Shown: positions 1 to 12,115 of the stretch, piece after piece
How positions within the stretch are numbered: the stretch's first letter is position 1
Layout of the letters: the number at the start of each line of letters is the position of its first letter
Source of the DNA: Ambrosia x helenae
Lineage: Eukaryota > Streptophyta > Magnoliopsida > Asterales > Asteraceae
Direction: 5' to 3'
Assembly (NCBI GenBank): GCA_030844895.1
Contig: CM061226.1
Span: 104,370,687-104,434,686 of the forward strand
Length of the DNA: 64,000 bases
Position numbers and translations under genes: made by a program
Notes under the pieces: model-generated
The model's database searches: none
Told to the model about the DNA's origin: nothing
The model's input: only the letters and a program-made list of their open reading frames with translations

Positions 1-600
1 CAAATGAATGGTCGCATATATTGGAAGCAAACTCCTGTTAACACATTGAAGTTGAAAGGATAATCAACTAAATATGATCCTACTTATTTACAAAAGCTTA
101 TGTAATATGCATTTAAATTTTGACAAATATGTGATTGTATAAATAATGTACACTCCTGTTTCTCTTGTTTCATGCCTTTCTTTTACTTGTTTGTTTAGTT
201 GTACAAAATGTTGTCAATACATCGAGCGTGATTAGGTTGTTTATTAACATAAATGAACCTATTATTTATATAAATATGATGATCTCATTAAAAAAAAAAA
301 AAAAAAAAACAGAAAAAAGAGTGGCCATGTTTTAATATCCTTTATCATCACAAACATTTGTTACCTTAAAAATCATTTACATTTTGATACTGTGCTAGGC
401 ACTTTGGTCACGGTTAAAAATTTGTCCGACATTATGAATTGCAAATTTTATATCAGGAATTTTGAAATTTGACTTAATGTTTATGACAATTTGCCTAAAC
501 AATGCTTGAATTCTAGAAGGGAGTTAAGGACGATTACTATATACTGCTAAAAGACTAGTTGTAAAAATAGGATTGAACAAAACTTGAGGCCTTAAAGTTT
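1..600. other. intergenic, no gene seen
   Basis: AT-rich sequence with a poly(A) run near 290-309. I see no coding pattern, RNA gene or bounded repeat here. Confidence 0.6.
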
Positions 601-700
601 GGGAAATTAGATTTAAATACTCAAACTATTGTTCGTTGACCGATATCACTCATTCACTCCTAACTATCACTTTGATTACCAATACTCCCAACAGTGCAAG
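601..700 (+). repeat. diverged relative of the MULE terminal inverted repeat
   Basis: The stretch follows the same order of words as the end of the MULE at 50543: GGGAAAT, GATTTAAATACTC, AACTAT, ATATCACTC, CTAACTATCACTTTG, ACTCCCAACA, TGCAAGTT. Identity is clearly lower and I found no partner end in the following kilobase. It is probably one terminal fragment of an older element of the same family. Confidence 0.45.
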
Positions 701-1170
701 TTTTTTATTTATTAATTAAAAAAGTGTTAATATAAGCAACTCTTCAAAACTTCTTAGTTCTTAGGCTATGGGGTGCGAAGACATGAAAAAGTTCATGTCT
801 CCATGCCACATAAGATGCCACCTCATCTACCTCCATTACGAGTGGGGTTTGCAGACACCACAAGGGTCATGTCTCTTGCATTATTTAATTAATTTTTTTT
901 AGTTTTAAACAATTTTTTTTTCTGCTTCTTTCACATAAAATCCATCACAACCTTCAAACTTGACCGCCTATATTCAATATTATTCATTCATCTTCAACTT
1001 CAACCACCACCTTCTTCACAAATCCCAGAAACAACAAACCCACAACCAGAAACCCAATCCCATGTCCCCATCCGTAAATCTGAAACCCACCTCCTCACCG
1101 GAAACCCAACCAATCCAACCGATAATAAATATAACCGTTATTTTCTTGTTTTGGTATCAGCTGTTTTTAG
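701..1170. other. intergenic, no gene seen
   Basis: AT-rich sequence with a loose repeat of ATGTCTC/GACAT words at 778-875. The short reading frame starting near 960 has low-complexity content and no recognisable domain, so I do not call it a gene. Confidence 0.5.
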
Positions 1171-1470
1171 ATAGGTTGCCACTTTAGATCGGGATAACAA
1201 CCGGTAGTCACAGCTGCTATCTGTTGTTGTCACTAGGAACTCTCACTCTCCTTCAGCCGATTTCAGATACCGAATCGTCTCTCTTGGGGAGAGGTGCAGA
1301 AGCTCTCCCTTTGACTCAGAGTCGGAAGGTGCGCCAAATAGAAAATGCCCGAACAAAACGATCGAGACCACTGGCCGATATACCTAGGATAGAGGACAAG
1401 TAAATACAGGAACAGACCTGGCTCGGCATACAAAGCCCATATGGTAAGGTTCTCTTCGAAGGTGAAAAAC
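1171..1470. other. possible organelle-derived insert
   Basis: About 300 bp of balanced, non-repetitive composition sits inside a CCACCTCCTC-type repeat region and looks foreign to it. On the minus strand it is open for 72 codons (1481-1263) and reads like a hydrophobic organelle-type protein fragment with LLFFTFEE and LFLYLLVLYPRY. I could not assign it to a particular mitochondrial or plastid gene. A nuclear insert of mitochondrial DNA is an inference from composition only. Confidence 0.3.
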
Positions 1471-1635
1471 AACAGACCCACCTCCTCACCGGAAACCCAC
1501 CTCCTCTTCCCTAAAAACCACCACCTCCGATAGCCACCACTTCATCGGAAACCCACCTCCTCACTGGAAACCCACCTCCTCTTCCCTGAAACCACCACCT
1601 CCGATAGCCACCTCCTCCTCATCTAAAACCCACCC
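1471..1635. repeat. degenerate tandem repeat, CCACCTCCTC/CCGGAAACCCA units
   Basis: Units built from CCACCTCCTC, CTTCCCTGAAACCA and CCGGAAACCCA recur at 1477, 1496, 1519, 1551, 1568 and 1590. The same unit occurs once before the preceding insert, at 1086-1112. The array is therefore either older than that insert or was copied on both sides of it. Confidence 0.6.
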
Positions 1636-3059
1636 ACCCTCTGCAAATCTGAAACTTTTTTTTAGCCAAACGATCGAATTTAAAGAGGGTGTTTGTGATT
1701 GGCTCGTCTCAGGCGTTAAGGGGGAGACGGGGGGGTCTCTATACCGGGTAGCCTTAGGACTCCCTCTTGCGGGTTTTGTCTCCCAACACCCACTTATTCA
1801 AACGAAGATTTCATTGAATTTTGAAAATCTCTCATTGTCTAGGCTTCGGGTGACCAACGTGCATAACTAAATAATCATGTAAACAAGACTATAGTTCGGG
1901 TATCATACCTCACGTATATAGCCGAGTAAAACAAGAAAATAATAAGCTAACTCCTCACAAGTAAGCTCCTAGATGCTAGCTAAAGACTTGGAACTCTCTA
2001 GTGATGGTGTAGTGTGGTCGAATGATGTTCCTTGCGCACTTGGGGGCTTCGACTGAAGGTAACAAGAGAAGAAAATAGAGGTTTTGAGTGTTAGTGAGTT
2101 CTTGAGATGTTGTGGTGTGATCCAAGGGTGTCCTAGTGCTCTTATTTATAGGCGAGTGGTGTGAGGTTTAGTGTGGTTTCATTGGTTCACAAACTAGGTA
2201 AGTCAAAGTTGTGCTTTCATGGAGTGTTAAAGCAGGATGGATTGTTTAGGAAAGAAGTTGACCTTGAGCTTTGTAAGGTGGTGTTAGGACTTGGGGTGTT
2301 TCGGTCGCATATAGTCATGGGGAAGGGGCACTGCAATTGTGGTAAGGTTGACATACTAATCCCTCTCATGTGTTCTATGTTGTGCCATCTTAGGTAAGGA
2401 GTTGACTTTGGCTCAATAGTGGTTTGTCTTGGGAATGCACTAGCCGAAAATTTGTGTATGTTGGTGATATATTTGGATGGTCAACACTCATGGGAATTGT
2501 GGAGGTGAATAGTTCTTGCCTTGTTGGTGATAAACATGGATGGGTGTGTAACTAATAGGCTTGTGACTAGGAAGGAATAAACATGTGTGTGTATATAGGC
2601 GAGTATGTATATGTGTGTGTATATATAGTTTTGTCACTTCTCCACTCTATGTGTATGTGTGTATAGTTTCGTGTATATGTATGTATGCATAAAGATGTGA
2701 GTGTGTCTTATACTAGTTAGGTAGTGTCCAAAACAATGCACATTTTCTTTCCTTGGGAATAAGTGAGCTGCAAATTTCATTGGGAAAGAACAAGACATTT
2801 TTAGCAAGTCAACATGTGCAAGTGTTGTTCACTAAGGTGAACTAGATCCTCTAAAGGCAATAGTCTTGGATTTGATGGGATCTTGTTGTGCATGTATGTA
2901 TGTATGTATGTATAGCCGTAGGCATGCATGTATGTATGTTAATGTATTTGTTTGATCCTCATGTTCATGTAAGTCTAGATGGATCAAGTTCAAGGCTACA
3001 AGTGGACATTTGTTTGTACACGTACTAGTTTACTACATACATGTTAGTAACCTCTTCTG
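1636..3059. other. intergenic, simple repeats, no gene
   Basis: There is a G-rich patch at 1718-1737, TATG/TGTG-type microsatellites at 2580-2720, and (TGTA)n at 2888-2945. The open frame at 2161-2397 has no recognisable domain. The sequence resumes at 12116 on the other side of the retrotransposon, so 1800-3059 and 12116-12460 were once contiguous. Confidence 0.5.
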
Positions 3060-3064
3060 TTAAT

Positions 3065-5125
3065 TGTAATACCCTACCCATAATAGGGTAATTAAAACGA
3101 TAATATACTTGGTTTGTACTTGGAAAGCTAAAGCATTTCATAGTTTACTTTAACGCATTAACATCCAAAAGCAACATTGATTAGTACAAACATCCTAAAT
3201 TATACTTATGGCTTAGCATATTACAAAATAACCAAGTATCTTCATAAGTTTATCAAAACATTGCGGAAACGGACGAGTTAAGCATGTTCGGTTCTTCAAA
3301 TAAGCCTCAATCCTCATCCGGTTCATGTAGCTGAGTACCTAAGGGTTTATCACAGTTAGACAACCCATAAATATGTTATTATGATTGAATTTAGATGCAA
3401 AATACAAAAAAAATGAATTTTGGCTTATTTGGCGTATCCTACGCCAGTTTTGGCGTATCCTACGCTATTGGCGTAGGGAGAGGGCATCTGGTGGCGTAGG
3501 ACAGCAGAGATCAGCGTAGGCACTCTGACGTTGGCGTATCCTAGGCCAAAATTGGCGTATCCTACGCCATTGGCGTAGGCAGTTGGCGTAGGAAACTCCA
3601 AAAGTGGCGTATCCTACACCAAATCCTGACAATGTGCAAAATGTTTCAGCACCAAGCTGCCCCTTTTGGGTCATCTAAAAACTACTCCCGGGGCTTTCCG
3701 GAAAGCGTTTAATGGTTCCCATGCGATCAACTAACATGGTTAAGGGTAGTTTTATATTCCTTCTTCGGTTTCTAACTTGTAAACCACCATTTATCTACCC
3801 ACCTTTAGGCTACCCCGAGTAGTTTTTGCACATATCTAAATCATAAGAAAATTGTAGTTTCCAAGTTCTAGTTATGGTTTTTACCACTTGTCAAGTCCTA
3901 AATTGACTAGAGAACTTCATGCCCAAGTCATTTATGCCGTGTTTTGCAGTGCCTCGCGTCCATGGCCACATGTGCCATTTCTCTTGGTCTTATTCGCTCG
4001 GCCTCTATGACTTGCGACATGGGTTTTCATTCAATCTTTTCTATCCCTTGGAAACCACCAAAGACATCTTTTACTATTGACACGACTAAAGTTATCATCC
4101 GTGATTAAGCATACATGTATTTATTTATAACAAGTCATAGATATGACTTACCTTACTCGTGGCCTTTTTGCTTCAAGTCCTTACCCGAGTGGCTCCCCGA
4201 GGACTCAAGCTTTGTACCTAGAATGGGATATTTCACATTTACGTTTAGATACTCATTCATAAGCGAAATATCACATACTCCTACAAGCTTCACGCAAGAA
4301 TATAGGTTCAAATGAAATCGAGTTTCATTGAGGCGTTTCATCAAACACTTGGTAGGCGTCTTTAAAAAAAGTTATTTTCTATGGCTAAAGGACCTCATTA
4401 ACCCATTTTTAGCACAATTTCAATAACATAGCATAAGCTTAAACATTCAAATCATAGGTTTCATTAAAAATCATAACATAGATGATTCTTTCCTAGTTCT
4501 AAGGCATCTCCTACCATTTTATCATAGCCCATGACTTCCTATCATAAGGATTCTTATGAATCCTTCATCATACAAGTATTTCATCAAACACACATTATTT
4601 AGCTTATAATGAGTCACCCTTACACTAGAGCAACCTCTACAAACTCTCAACTTCACGTTTTTGGGATAACCCACAATTATCACATAGCCATGTATGACAC
4701 CAATCAACAATTAAAGTCAAATAGATGTTACCTAGATGATTATCAAGCTTAGATGATCCGATTTAGGCTAAATGCAAGCAAGAATTCTTTGATTGGGTCT
4801 TGGATTGGACTTGATCTTGAGCTCTAGGTTTAAGTGTGTGTTTGTGTGTGTGTTTTTAGGATGGATCGATTCTTCTGGATATGAGAAGATCATCCACCAT
4901 TTTCCATTTTATTGAAAATATTATTCACTTTGAAGAGTTGTCAATATTGGCCCCTTTGTGTTTAGAAAACATGTTTTAGTACCACAACACTAATCAATTA
5001 ATATTGTGTGAGTATTTAGGCCAAGATGAGGATTTACTAAAATTCACTCGTCATACTCGGTTAGTAATTTCCTCTTATTTGCTTAAACGAGTTCAATGAT
5101 AAACGATAGATTTTGGGGCGTTACA
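3065..5125 (-). repeat. 3' LTR of the minus-strand chromovirus
   Basis: This copy starts TGTAATACCC and ends GGGGCGTTACA, matching 10049-12110 except for about five substitutions, a two-base shorter A run near 3406 and one extra G near 4227. A TATA-like TTTATAA on the plus strand at 4124-4130 (TTATAAA on the minus) is a candidate promoter, which would put the palindrome array at 3424-3616 inside the transcribed part. Confidence 0.95.
3424..3616. repeat. GC-rich palindrome array in LTR (GGCGTA-TCC-TACGCC)
   Basis: The self-complementary word TTGGCGTATCCTACGCCA and partial forms (GGCGTAGG, GGCGTATCC) recur around ten times in under 200 bp. Each complete unit can fold as a 6-bp stem with a 3-base loop or pair with a second molecule. 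The array is repeated in the right LTR at about 10415-10605. It makes a short open frame with no meaningful protein. A related array lies in the unrelated Athila-like LTR at 29679-29802. Confidence 0.85.
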
Positions 5126-5126
5126 A

Positions 5127-5140
5127 CTCCACCCCCCTTA
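5127..5140 (-). other. polypurine tract
   Basis: On the minus strand AAGGGGGGTGGAG directly precedes the 3' LTR, separated by one base. The gag-pol stop codon (minus strand TAA, 5138-5140) touches this tract, so the coding region ends at the plus-strand DNA priming site. Confidence 0.85.
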
Positions 5141-8100
5141 AGAGGGTTTCGTCCGCGAAACTAGAAACATACCGAATAGGTGTGGATAGAACCGTTTCAT
5201 CTCTTCCTCGGACTCCCAAGTGGTGTCCGCTCCTTTTCTATGATCCCATTTGACCTTTACTTGGTCAATGCTTCGATTTCTGAGATGTTTCACCTTTCGG
5301 TCTAGAATCTCTATGGGGCGAGCCACATAGTTTAACTTCTCATCGATTTCGATTTCTTCCATGGGTATATATGTTGCTTCATCCGTCAAGCACTTTCGAA
5401 GGTATGAAACATGGAAGGTATTATGAATACGGTTTAACTCTTCGGGTAATTCCAAACGGTAGGCGACTTGTCCCACTCGTTCAAGGATTTTAAATGGCCC
5501 AATAAACCTTGGACCCAACTTCCCCCTTTTTCTAAACCGGATTACTCCCTTCCACGGGGAGACTTTTAACATTACAAATTCTCCCGGTTGAAATTCAATC
5601 GGCCTACGCCTTTTATCTGCGTATGATTTCTGACGATCTTGAGCGGCTTTTAGGTGTGCGCGGATCATATCTATCTTTTCATTCGTGGCCTCGACCACAT
5701 CTTTGTGAGCAAGCTCGCGAGGACCCACCTCCCCCCAACATACCGGGGTTCGGCATTTTCGCCCATAGAGGGCTTCGAACGGTGGCATACATATGCTAGC
5801 GTGGCTGTTGTTATACGAAAACTCTACCAATGGTAGATACGTGTCCCAACTACCCCCGAAGTCGATAATGCATGCCCGGAGCATGTCTTCAAGTGTTTGG
5901 ATCGTTCTTTCGCTTTGTCCATCGGTTTGCGGATGGAATGCGGTGCTAAGCAACACTTTGGCACCCAATTGTGTTTGAAAGTCGCGCCAATAGCGCGAAC
6001 TAAACCGTGGGTCCCGATCAGAAATGATTGTCATGGGTACCCCATGCCGAGCTATTATCTCATTTAGAAATATATCTGCCATCTTCTCGACGTATAAGTT
6101 TCGCGTATTGGGATAAAATGCGCGGTCTTTGTTAATCGATCCACCACCACCCATATTGCATCAAATCCCCGAGGCGTTTTGGGTAGTTTGGTTAACAAAT
6201 CCATCGTGATGTTCTCCCATTTCCACACGGGTATTTCCAAGGGTTGAAGTTTCCCGTATGGTTTTTGATGTTCCGTTTTGACTTGCATACAAGTCGAACA
6301 TTTCTCTACATGTTTTGCTACATCCCGCTTCATCCCGGGCCACCAATAGTTAGGCTTTAAATCTTTATACATTTTAGTGGCCCCCGGGTGGATTGAATAG
6401 CGTGATTTATGGGCTTCTTCAAGCAATAGGGCCTTGACCCCACATGTGTTTGGAACCCAAATTCGGTCGAATCGGGTTTTTAACCCTTCGGAATTTTCCA
6501 CCAACTCGTTAATTTGCCCTTGGATTCTCTCTTTCTTCCAGTTCTCTTGCTTTAAGGATTCTGCTTGGGCTTCCCGGATTCGATCAAGAAGACCCGAAGT
6601 TACTACGAGTTGCATAGATCGCACTCGTATAGGTGTATAGCCTTCCTTGCGACTTAGGGCATCGACCACAACATTGGCCTTCCCGGATGATAATGGATTT
6701 CACAATCATAATCCTTTATTGTTTCCAACCATCGTCTTTGTCTCATGTTTAGATCTTTCTGGTTAAAGAAATACTTTAGGCTTTTGTGGTCTGTGAAGAT
6801 TGTGACTTTTACTCCATATAAGTAATGCCTCCATATTTTTAAGGCAAAGACCACGGCGGCTAGTTCTAGATCATGAGTTGGGTATTTGGTCTCATGGACT
6901 TTCAACTGTCTCGATGCATAAGCTATAACTTTGCCTCGCTGCATTAATACACATCCCAACCCAAGGCTAGATGCATCAGAATAGACCACCATGTCTTCCG
7001 TGCCTTCAGGTAAGGTAAGCACCGGAGCCTGAGTCAGTCTTTCTTTGAGCGTGTTAAACGCTCGATCTTGTTCTTCTTTCCATGAGAACTTTTCATCTTT
7101 ACGAGTTAGCTTGGTTAATGGGGCGGCAATCTTGGAGAAATCCTGAATGAATCTCCGATAGTATCCCGCGAGCCCCAAAAAGCTTCGGATTTCAGAGGGG
7201 TTTCTGGGTGGACTCCATTTGGATACGGCTTCTATTTTTGTGGGATCCACCAACACACCCTTGCTACTGATCACGTGCCCAAGAAATTGGACCTCTCGAA
7301 GCCAAAACGCGCACTTCGAGAATTTAGCATAGAGTTTCTCTCTCCTCAAAGTGGAGAGTACCTCGCGTAAATGGCGAGCATGATCGGTCTCACTTTTTGA
7401 ATAGATGGGGATGTCGTCAATGAAAACTATCACCGATTTGTCAAGCATTGGTTTGCAAACTCGATTCATTAAGTCCATGAATGTCGCGGGGGCATTTGTC
7501 AGTCCGAATGGCATAACCAGAAATTCATAATGTCCATACCGTGTTCGAAACGCAGTTTTGGGCACATCGGCCTCTTTTACTTTCAGTTGGTGATATCCGG
7601 ATCTTAAGTCGATTTTGGAAAACCAACTCGCACCCTGGAGTTGATCGAATAAGTCATCAATTCGCGGAAGTGGATACTTGTTCTTCACCGTGAGTTTATT
7701 CAACTCCCGGTAATCGATGCACATCCGGAGATTCCCATCCTTCTTTTTCACGAATAAAACTGGTGCTCCCCATGGAGACACACTCGGTCGAATGAAACCC
7801 CTATCAAGGAGGTCTTGCAACTGGGCCATCAATTCTTGCAGTTCGGATGGTGCGAGTCTGTACGGTGCCTTAGCAACCGGCATGGCCCCTGGAATAAGTT
7901 CTATCCCAAATTCTACCTCTCTATCGGGAGGTATGCCCGGAAGTTCATCCGGAAAAACGTCTTCGTATTCTTGCACTACCGGCACGTCTTGAATACCCGT
8001 GACTTTTCCCCGTGTATCAGTCACATACGTGATGTAAGCCTTGCACCCGTGTTGCATAAGCTTTTTGGCTTCAAGCATAGAGCATACGATGGGGTTACAG

Positions 8101-9629
8101 TTCGCTTCCCCGTGTATTGTGATTTGCTTCCCACTTGGGGAGGTGAGCTTTATCGTTTTGTGGTAACAGTTTACTTGGGCATGGTATTGAGACAACCAGT
8201 CCATCCCTATCACCACTTCAAATTCTCCCATTTTCATAGGCACTAGATCTACCGGGAAGTCCTCCCCGTTTAGGCTGATCTTACAACCTCGGCATATATC
8301 AAAAACAACAAAGTGTTTATTATTACCTACTTCTACTTCAAGAGGAACATGTAATTTTATAAGAACAAACGATGGGTGTCGAATAAGCTCGTGCGAGACG
8401 AAAGACTTATTTGCACCCGTATCGAATAAAACTTTAGCTAGTATTGAATTAACAAGAAAAGTACCTGCGACCATGTTCGGGTCTGACTTGGCTTCTTCGG
8501 CAGTGATATTAAAAGATCTTGCCTTTGACTTGGAAGCATCAGTTGTGCTTTTGGTGTTGGCATTTGACTTGTTCATCTCCGGGCACTCAGATTTCTTGTG
8601 ACCCGGTTGATAGCATTTAAAGCAGACATCAGCTTTGGTGGGGCAGTTGGCCACAATGTGTCCAGTTTTCTTGCAGTTGGGGCACGGTTTGTTTTTGAAG
8701 TAGCATTCCCCGCGGTGGGTCTTGCCACATATTTTACATATATTGGGCGACCCGCCCTTCGTGCCCCCCTTTTTAGGAGATTCACCCACCCTTTGCTTTT
8801 TATTTGGACTTGGATTTGTGTCTGCTAATTTTCTTTCACCACGCTCGATTTGTTTCTTGAGTTCCATTTCCCTCTCACGGGCTGCATTGATCATATCAGT
8901 CAAGGTTTCGTATCTTGAGGGGGTCATGAACTCTCTATACTCGGCCCCGAGCATATTGTGATAGTAATAGATTTTCTGCTCTTCTGTTTGAGCTAAATCA
9001 CCACAGAATTTGAGTTTATCGAGGAAGATCCCCGTAATTTTATCAATTGGTTCCCCTTTATGTCTGAGTTGCGTGAACTCTTCCTTGATCTGATTTACAG
9101 CTGCCTTTGGGCTATGAAGTTGGAGGAATGGAACTTTAAATTCCTCCCAAGTCATGGCTCTTAAAGCCTCCGAGCTTAACCCACTCCTTTTCACGTCCCA
9201 CCAATTCTTGGCTAGGTCGCGTAACTGCCCAGTGGCGTAAGTCACTTTATCCTGCTCTTCACAGCCAGTTCGGTCAAAGATGTCTTCCATCTCTGTTAGC
9301 CATCGTTGGCATAGAACAGGGTTAACCTCCCCTTCATATAAACTTGGCTTACATGCCATAAACTTGTTATATGGGCAAGCCTTTCGAACTTGGTTTCGAT
9401 TAACTTCTTGGAGAACATTCTCCTTGATTTCATTACATTTCTCATCCATCACGGAGAGAAGTGTTGATTGTAGTTGACTTAAGAAGCCGGGTATCCCGGT
9501 TTGCATTGCCCTTCCGATTTCTTCGGAAATGATGTCTTTGATTTCTTCCCGTGTAAGGGAAGCTTGTCGTCTTGTTGCTTCATCAGCCATCGTGTAGCTG
9601 AAAGGGATTTTATCAGTGTTTAGTAGCAT
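5138..9629 (-). pseudogene. gag-pol polyprotein of the minus-strand chromovirus, two frameshifts
   Basis: This is the single polyprotein frame of a Ty3/gypsy retrotransposon. The better start is the internal Met at 9590 (MADEATRR), 13 codons after the first. Gag is followed by CCHC knuckles (CKICGKTHRGEC, CPNCKKTGHIVANC, CFKCYQPGHKKSEC), an aspartic protease with LFDTGANKSF, a reverse transcriptase whose catalytic box reads FIDD near 7405-7428, RNase H with YSDASSLGLG, an HHCC zinc-binding integrase domain, the integrase core with SDRDPRF and TDGQSERT, and a chromodomain-like tail near 5330-5170. The frame breaks near 6680 (end of RNase H) and near 6093 (integrase core); each fits loss of one base. 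With almost identical LTRs, these breaks are either very recent or were carried by a template mobilised in trans. Confidence 0.92.
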
Positions 9630-10030
9630 TTCTATAGATTCAAATTTATTATGCTACTTTAATCGTATTCGATTGCACCTTCTAGATGATGCAATCATGT
9701 TTTCCCAATTCCCGGTTCGGCCGAGTTTTAGCTCGCCATGACCGTGCAATTGATACGTGTACGTGTTTTAGGTACCCGTGGTACCTTTTCAGTGTATCCC
9801 TTAAGTAATACAATAAAAATTCCCCAACTTTCGGCTAACCTTTACCGTGTAGTTGGAATTTCGTGTTTCTTGGGTGTTAGTGTTTAGCACACTATTCCCT
9901 TAGTTCGTTCTGATTGACACATGTTCAATCATAATATAATTCATTTTCGACTAAGTTATCACATTTTGGAAGTGAATTCCTTACCGGATGGATGATCAAG
10001 CTTGAACCGAACGCTTAACTTGTTTAACCT

Positions 10031-10046
10031 TGGGCTCTGAATACCA
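10031..10046 (-). other. primer binding site, tRNA-iMet type with one extra base
   Basis: On the minus strand TGGTATTCAGAGCCCA lies two bases inside the 5' LTR. The common plant form is TGGTATCAGAGC, so this copy has an additional T. The other chromovirus, at 58826, has the regular form. The change could weaken priming or reflect a lineage variant. Confidence 0.8.
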
Positions 10047-10048
10047 CT

Positions 10049-12110
10049 TGTAATACCTTACCCATAATAGGGTAATTAAAACGATAATATACTTGGTTTG
10101 TACTTGGAAAGCTAAAGCATTTCATAGTTTACTTTAACGCATTAACATCCAAAAGCAACATTGATTAGTACAAACATCCTAAATTATACTTATGGCTTAG
10201 CATATTACAAAATAACCAAGTATCTTCATAAGTTTATCAAAACATTGCGGAAACGGACGAGTTAAGCATGTTCGGTTCTTCAAATAAGCCTCAATCCTCA
10301 TCCGGTTCATGTAGCTGAGTACCTAAGGGTTTATCACAGTTAGACAACCCATAAATATGTTATTATGATTGAATTTAGATGCAAAATACAAAAAAAAAAT
10401 GAATTTTGGCTTATTTGGCGTATCCTACGCCAGTTTTGGCGTATCCTACGCTATTGGCGTAGGGAGAGGGCATCTGGTGGCGTAGGACAGCAGAGATCAG
10501 CGTAGGCACTCTGACGTTGGCGTATCCTAGGCCAAAATTGGCGTATCCTACGCCATTGGCGTAGGCAGTTGGCGTAGGAAACTCCAAAAGTGGCGTATCC
10601 TACACCAAATCCTGACAAGGTGCAAAATGTTTCAGCACCAAGCTGCCCCTTTTGGGTCATCTAAAAACTACTCCCGGGGCTTTCCGGAAAGCGTTTAATG
10701 GTTCCCATGCGATCAACTAACATGGTTAAGGGTAGTTTTATATTCCTTCTTCGGTTTCTAACTTGTAAACCACCATTTATCTACCCACCTTTAGGCTACC
10801 CCGAGTAGTTTTTGCACATATCTAAATCATAAGAAAATTGTAGTTTCCAAGTTCTAGTTATGGTTTTTACCACTTGTCAAGTCCTAAATTGACTAGAGAA
10901 CTTCATGCCTAAGTCATTTATGTCGTGTTTTGCAGTGCCTCGCGTCCATGGCCACATGTGCCATTTCTCTTGGTCTTATTCGCTCGGCCTCTATGACTTG
11001 CGACATGGGTTTTCATTCAATCTTTTCTATCCCTTGGAAACCACCAAAGACATCTTTTACTATTGACACGACTAAAGTTATCATCCGTGATTAAGCATAC
11101 ATGTATTTATTTATAACAAGTCATAGATATGACTTACCTTACTCGTGGCCTTTTTGCTTCAAGTCCTTACCCGAGTGGCTCCCCGAGGACTCAAGCTTTG
11201 TACCTAGAATGGATATTTCACATTTACGTTTAGATACTCATTCATAAGCGAAATATCACATACTCCTACAAGCTTCACGCAAGAATATAGGTTCAAATGA
11301 AATCGAGTTTCATTGAGGCGTTTCATCAAACACTTGGTAGGCGTCTTTAAACAAAGTTATTTTCTATGGCTAAAGGACCTCATTAACCCATTTTTAGCAC
11401 AATTTCAATAACATAGCATAAGCTTAAACATTCAAATCATAGGTTTCATTAAAAATCATAACATAGATGATTCTTTCCTAGTTCTAAGGCATCTCCTACC
11501 ATTTTATCATAGCCCATGACTTCCTATCATAAGGATTCTTATGAATCCTTCATCATACAAGTATTTCATCAAACACACATTATTTAGCTTATAATGAGTC
11601 ACCCTTACACTAGAGCAACCTCTACAAACTCTCAACTTCACGTTTTTGGGATAACCCACAATTATCACATAGCCATGTATGACACCAATCAACAATTAAA
11701 GTCAAATAGATGTTACCTAGATGATTATCAAGCTTAGATGATCCGATTTAGGCTAAATGCAAGCAAGAATTCTTTGATTGGGTCTTGGATTGGACTTGAT
11801 CTTGAGCTCTAGGTTTAAGTGTGTGTTTGTGTGTGTGTTTTTAGGATGGATCGATTCTTCTGGATATGAGAAGATCATCCACCATTTTCCATTTTATTGA
11901 AAATATTATTCACTTTGAAGAGTTGTCAATATTGGCCCCTTTGTGTTTAGAAAACATGTTTTAGTACCACAACACTAATCAATTAATATTGTGTGAGTAT
12001 TTAGGCCAAGATGAGGATTTACTAAAATTCACTCGTCATACTCGGTTAGTAATTTCCTCTTATTTGCTTAAACGAGTTCAATGATAAACGATAGATTTTG
12101 GGGCGTTACA
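10049..12110 (-). repeat. 5' LTR of the minus-strand chromovirus
   Basis: This direct repeat of 3065-5125 begins TGTAATACC and ends GCGTTACA. It holds the same palindrome array at about 10415-10605 and the same TATA-like site near 11111. It is the upstream LTR for the minus-strand gag-pol and therefore its promoter. Confidence 0.95.
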
Positions 12111-12115
12111 TTAAT

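Larger units (their letters stand above)
3060..12115 (-). mobile_element. complete Ty3/gypsy chromovirus (Tekay/Del-like)
   Basis: Two direct LTRs of 2061 and 2062 bp, beginning TGTAATACC and ending GCGTTACA, enclose a gag-pol on the minus strand. The 5-bp target duplication TTAAT lies at 3060-3064 and 12111-12115. I count about five substitutions and two indels between the LTRs (about 0.25%), so insertion was recent. A primer binding site adjoins the right LTR and a polypurine tract adjoins the left LTR, as expected for minus orientation. The pol order protease, reverse transcriptase, RNase H, integrase with a C-terminal chromodomain-like segment, and the initiator-Met-type primer site, point to the chromovirus branch. 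Gag-pol carries two frameshifts, so this copy cannot make its own full polyprotein. Confidence 0.95.

Noticed and set aside
2161..2397. 78-codon frame MRFSVVSLVHKLG...
   Set aside because: No domain, no recognisable homologue, and it lies in repeat-like intergenic DNA.
3424..3616. Regularly spaced palindromic repeats considered as CRISPR or satellite
   Set aside because: The genome is eukaryotic, there are no unique spacers of constant length, and the repeats lie inside LTRs.
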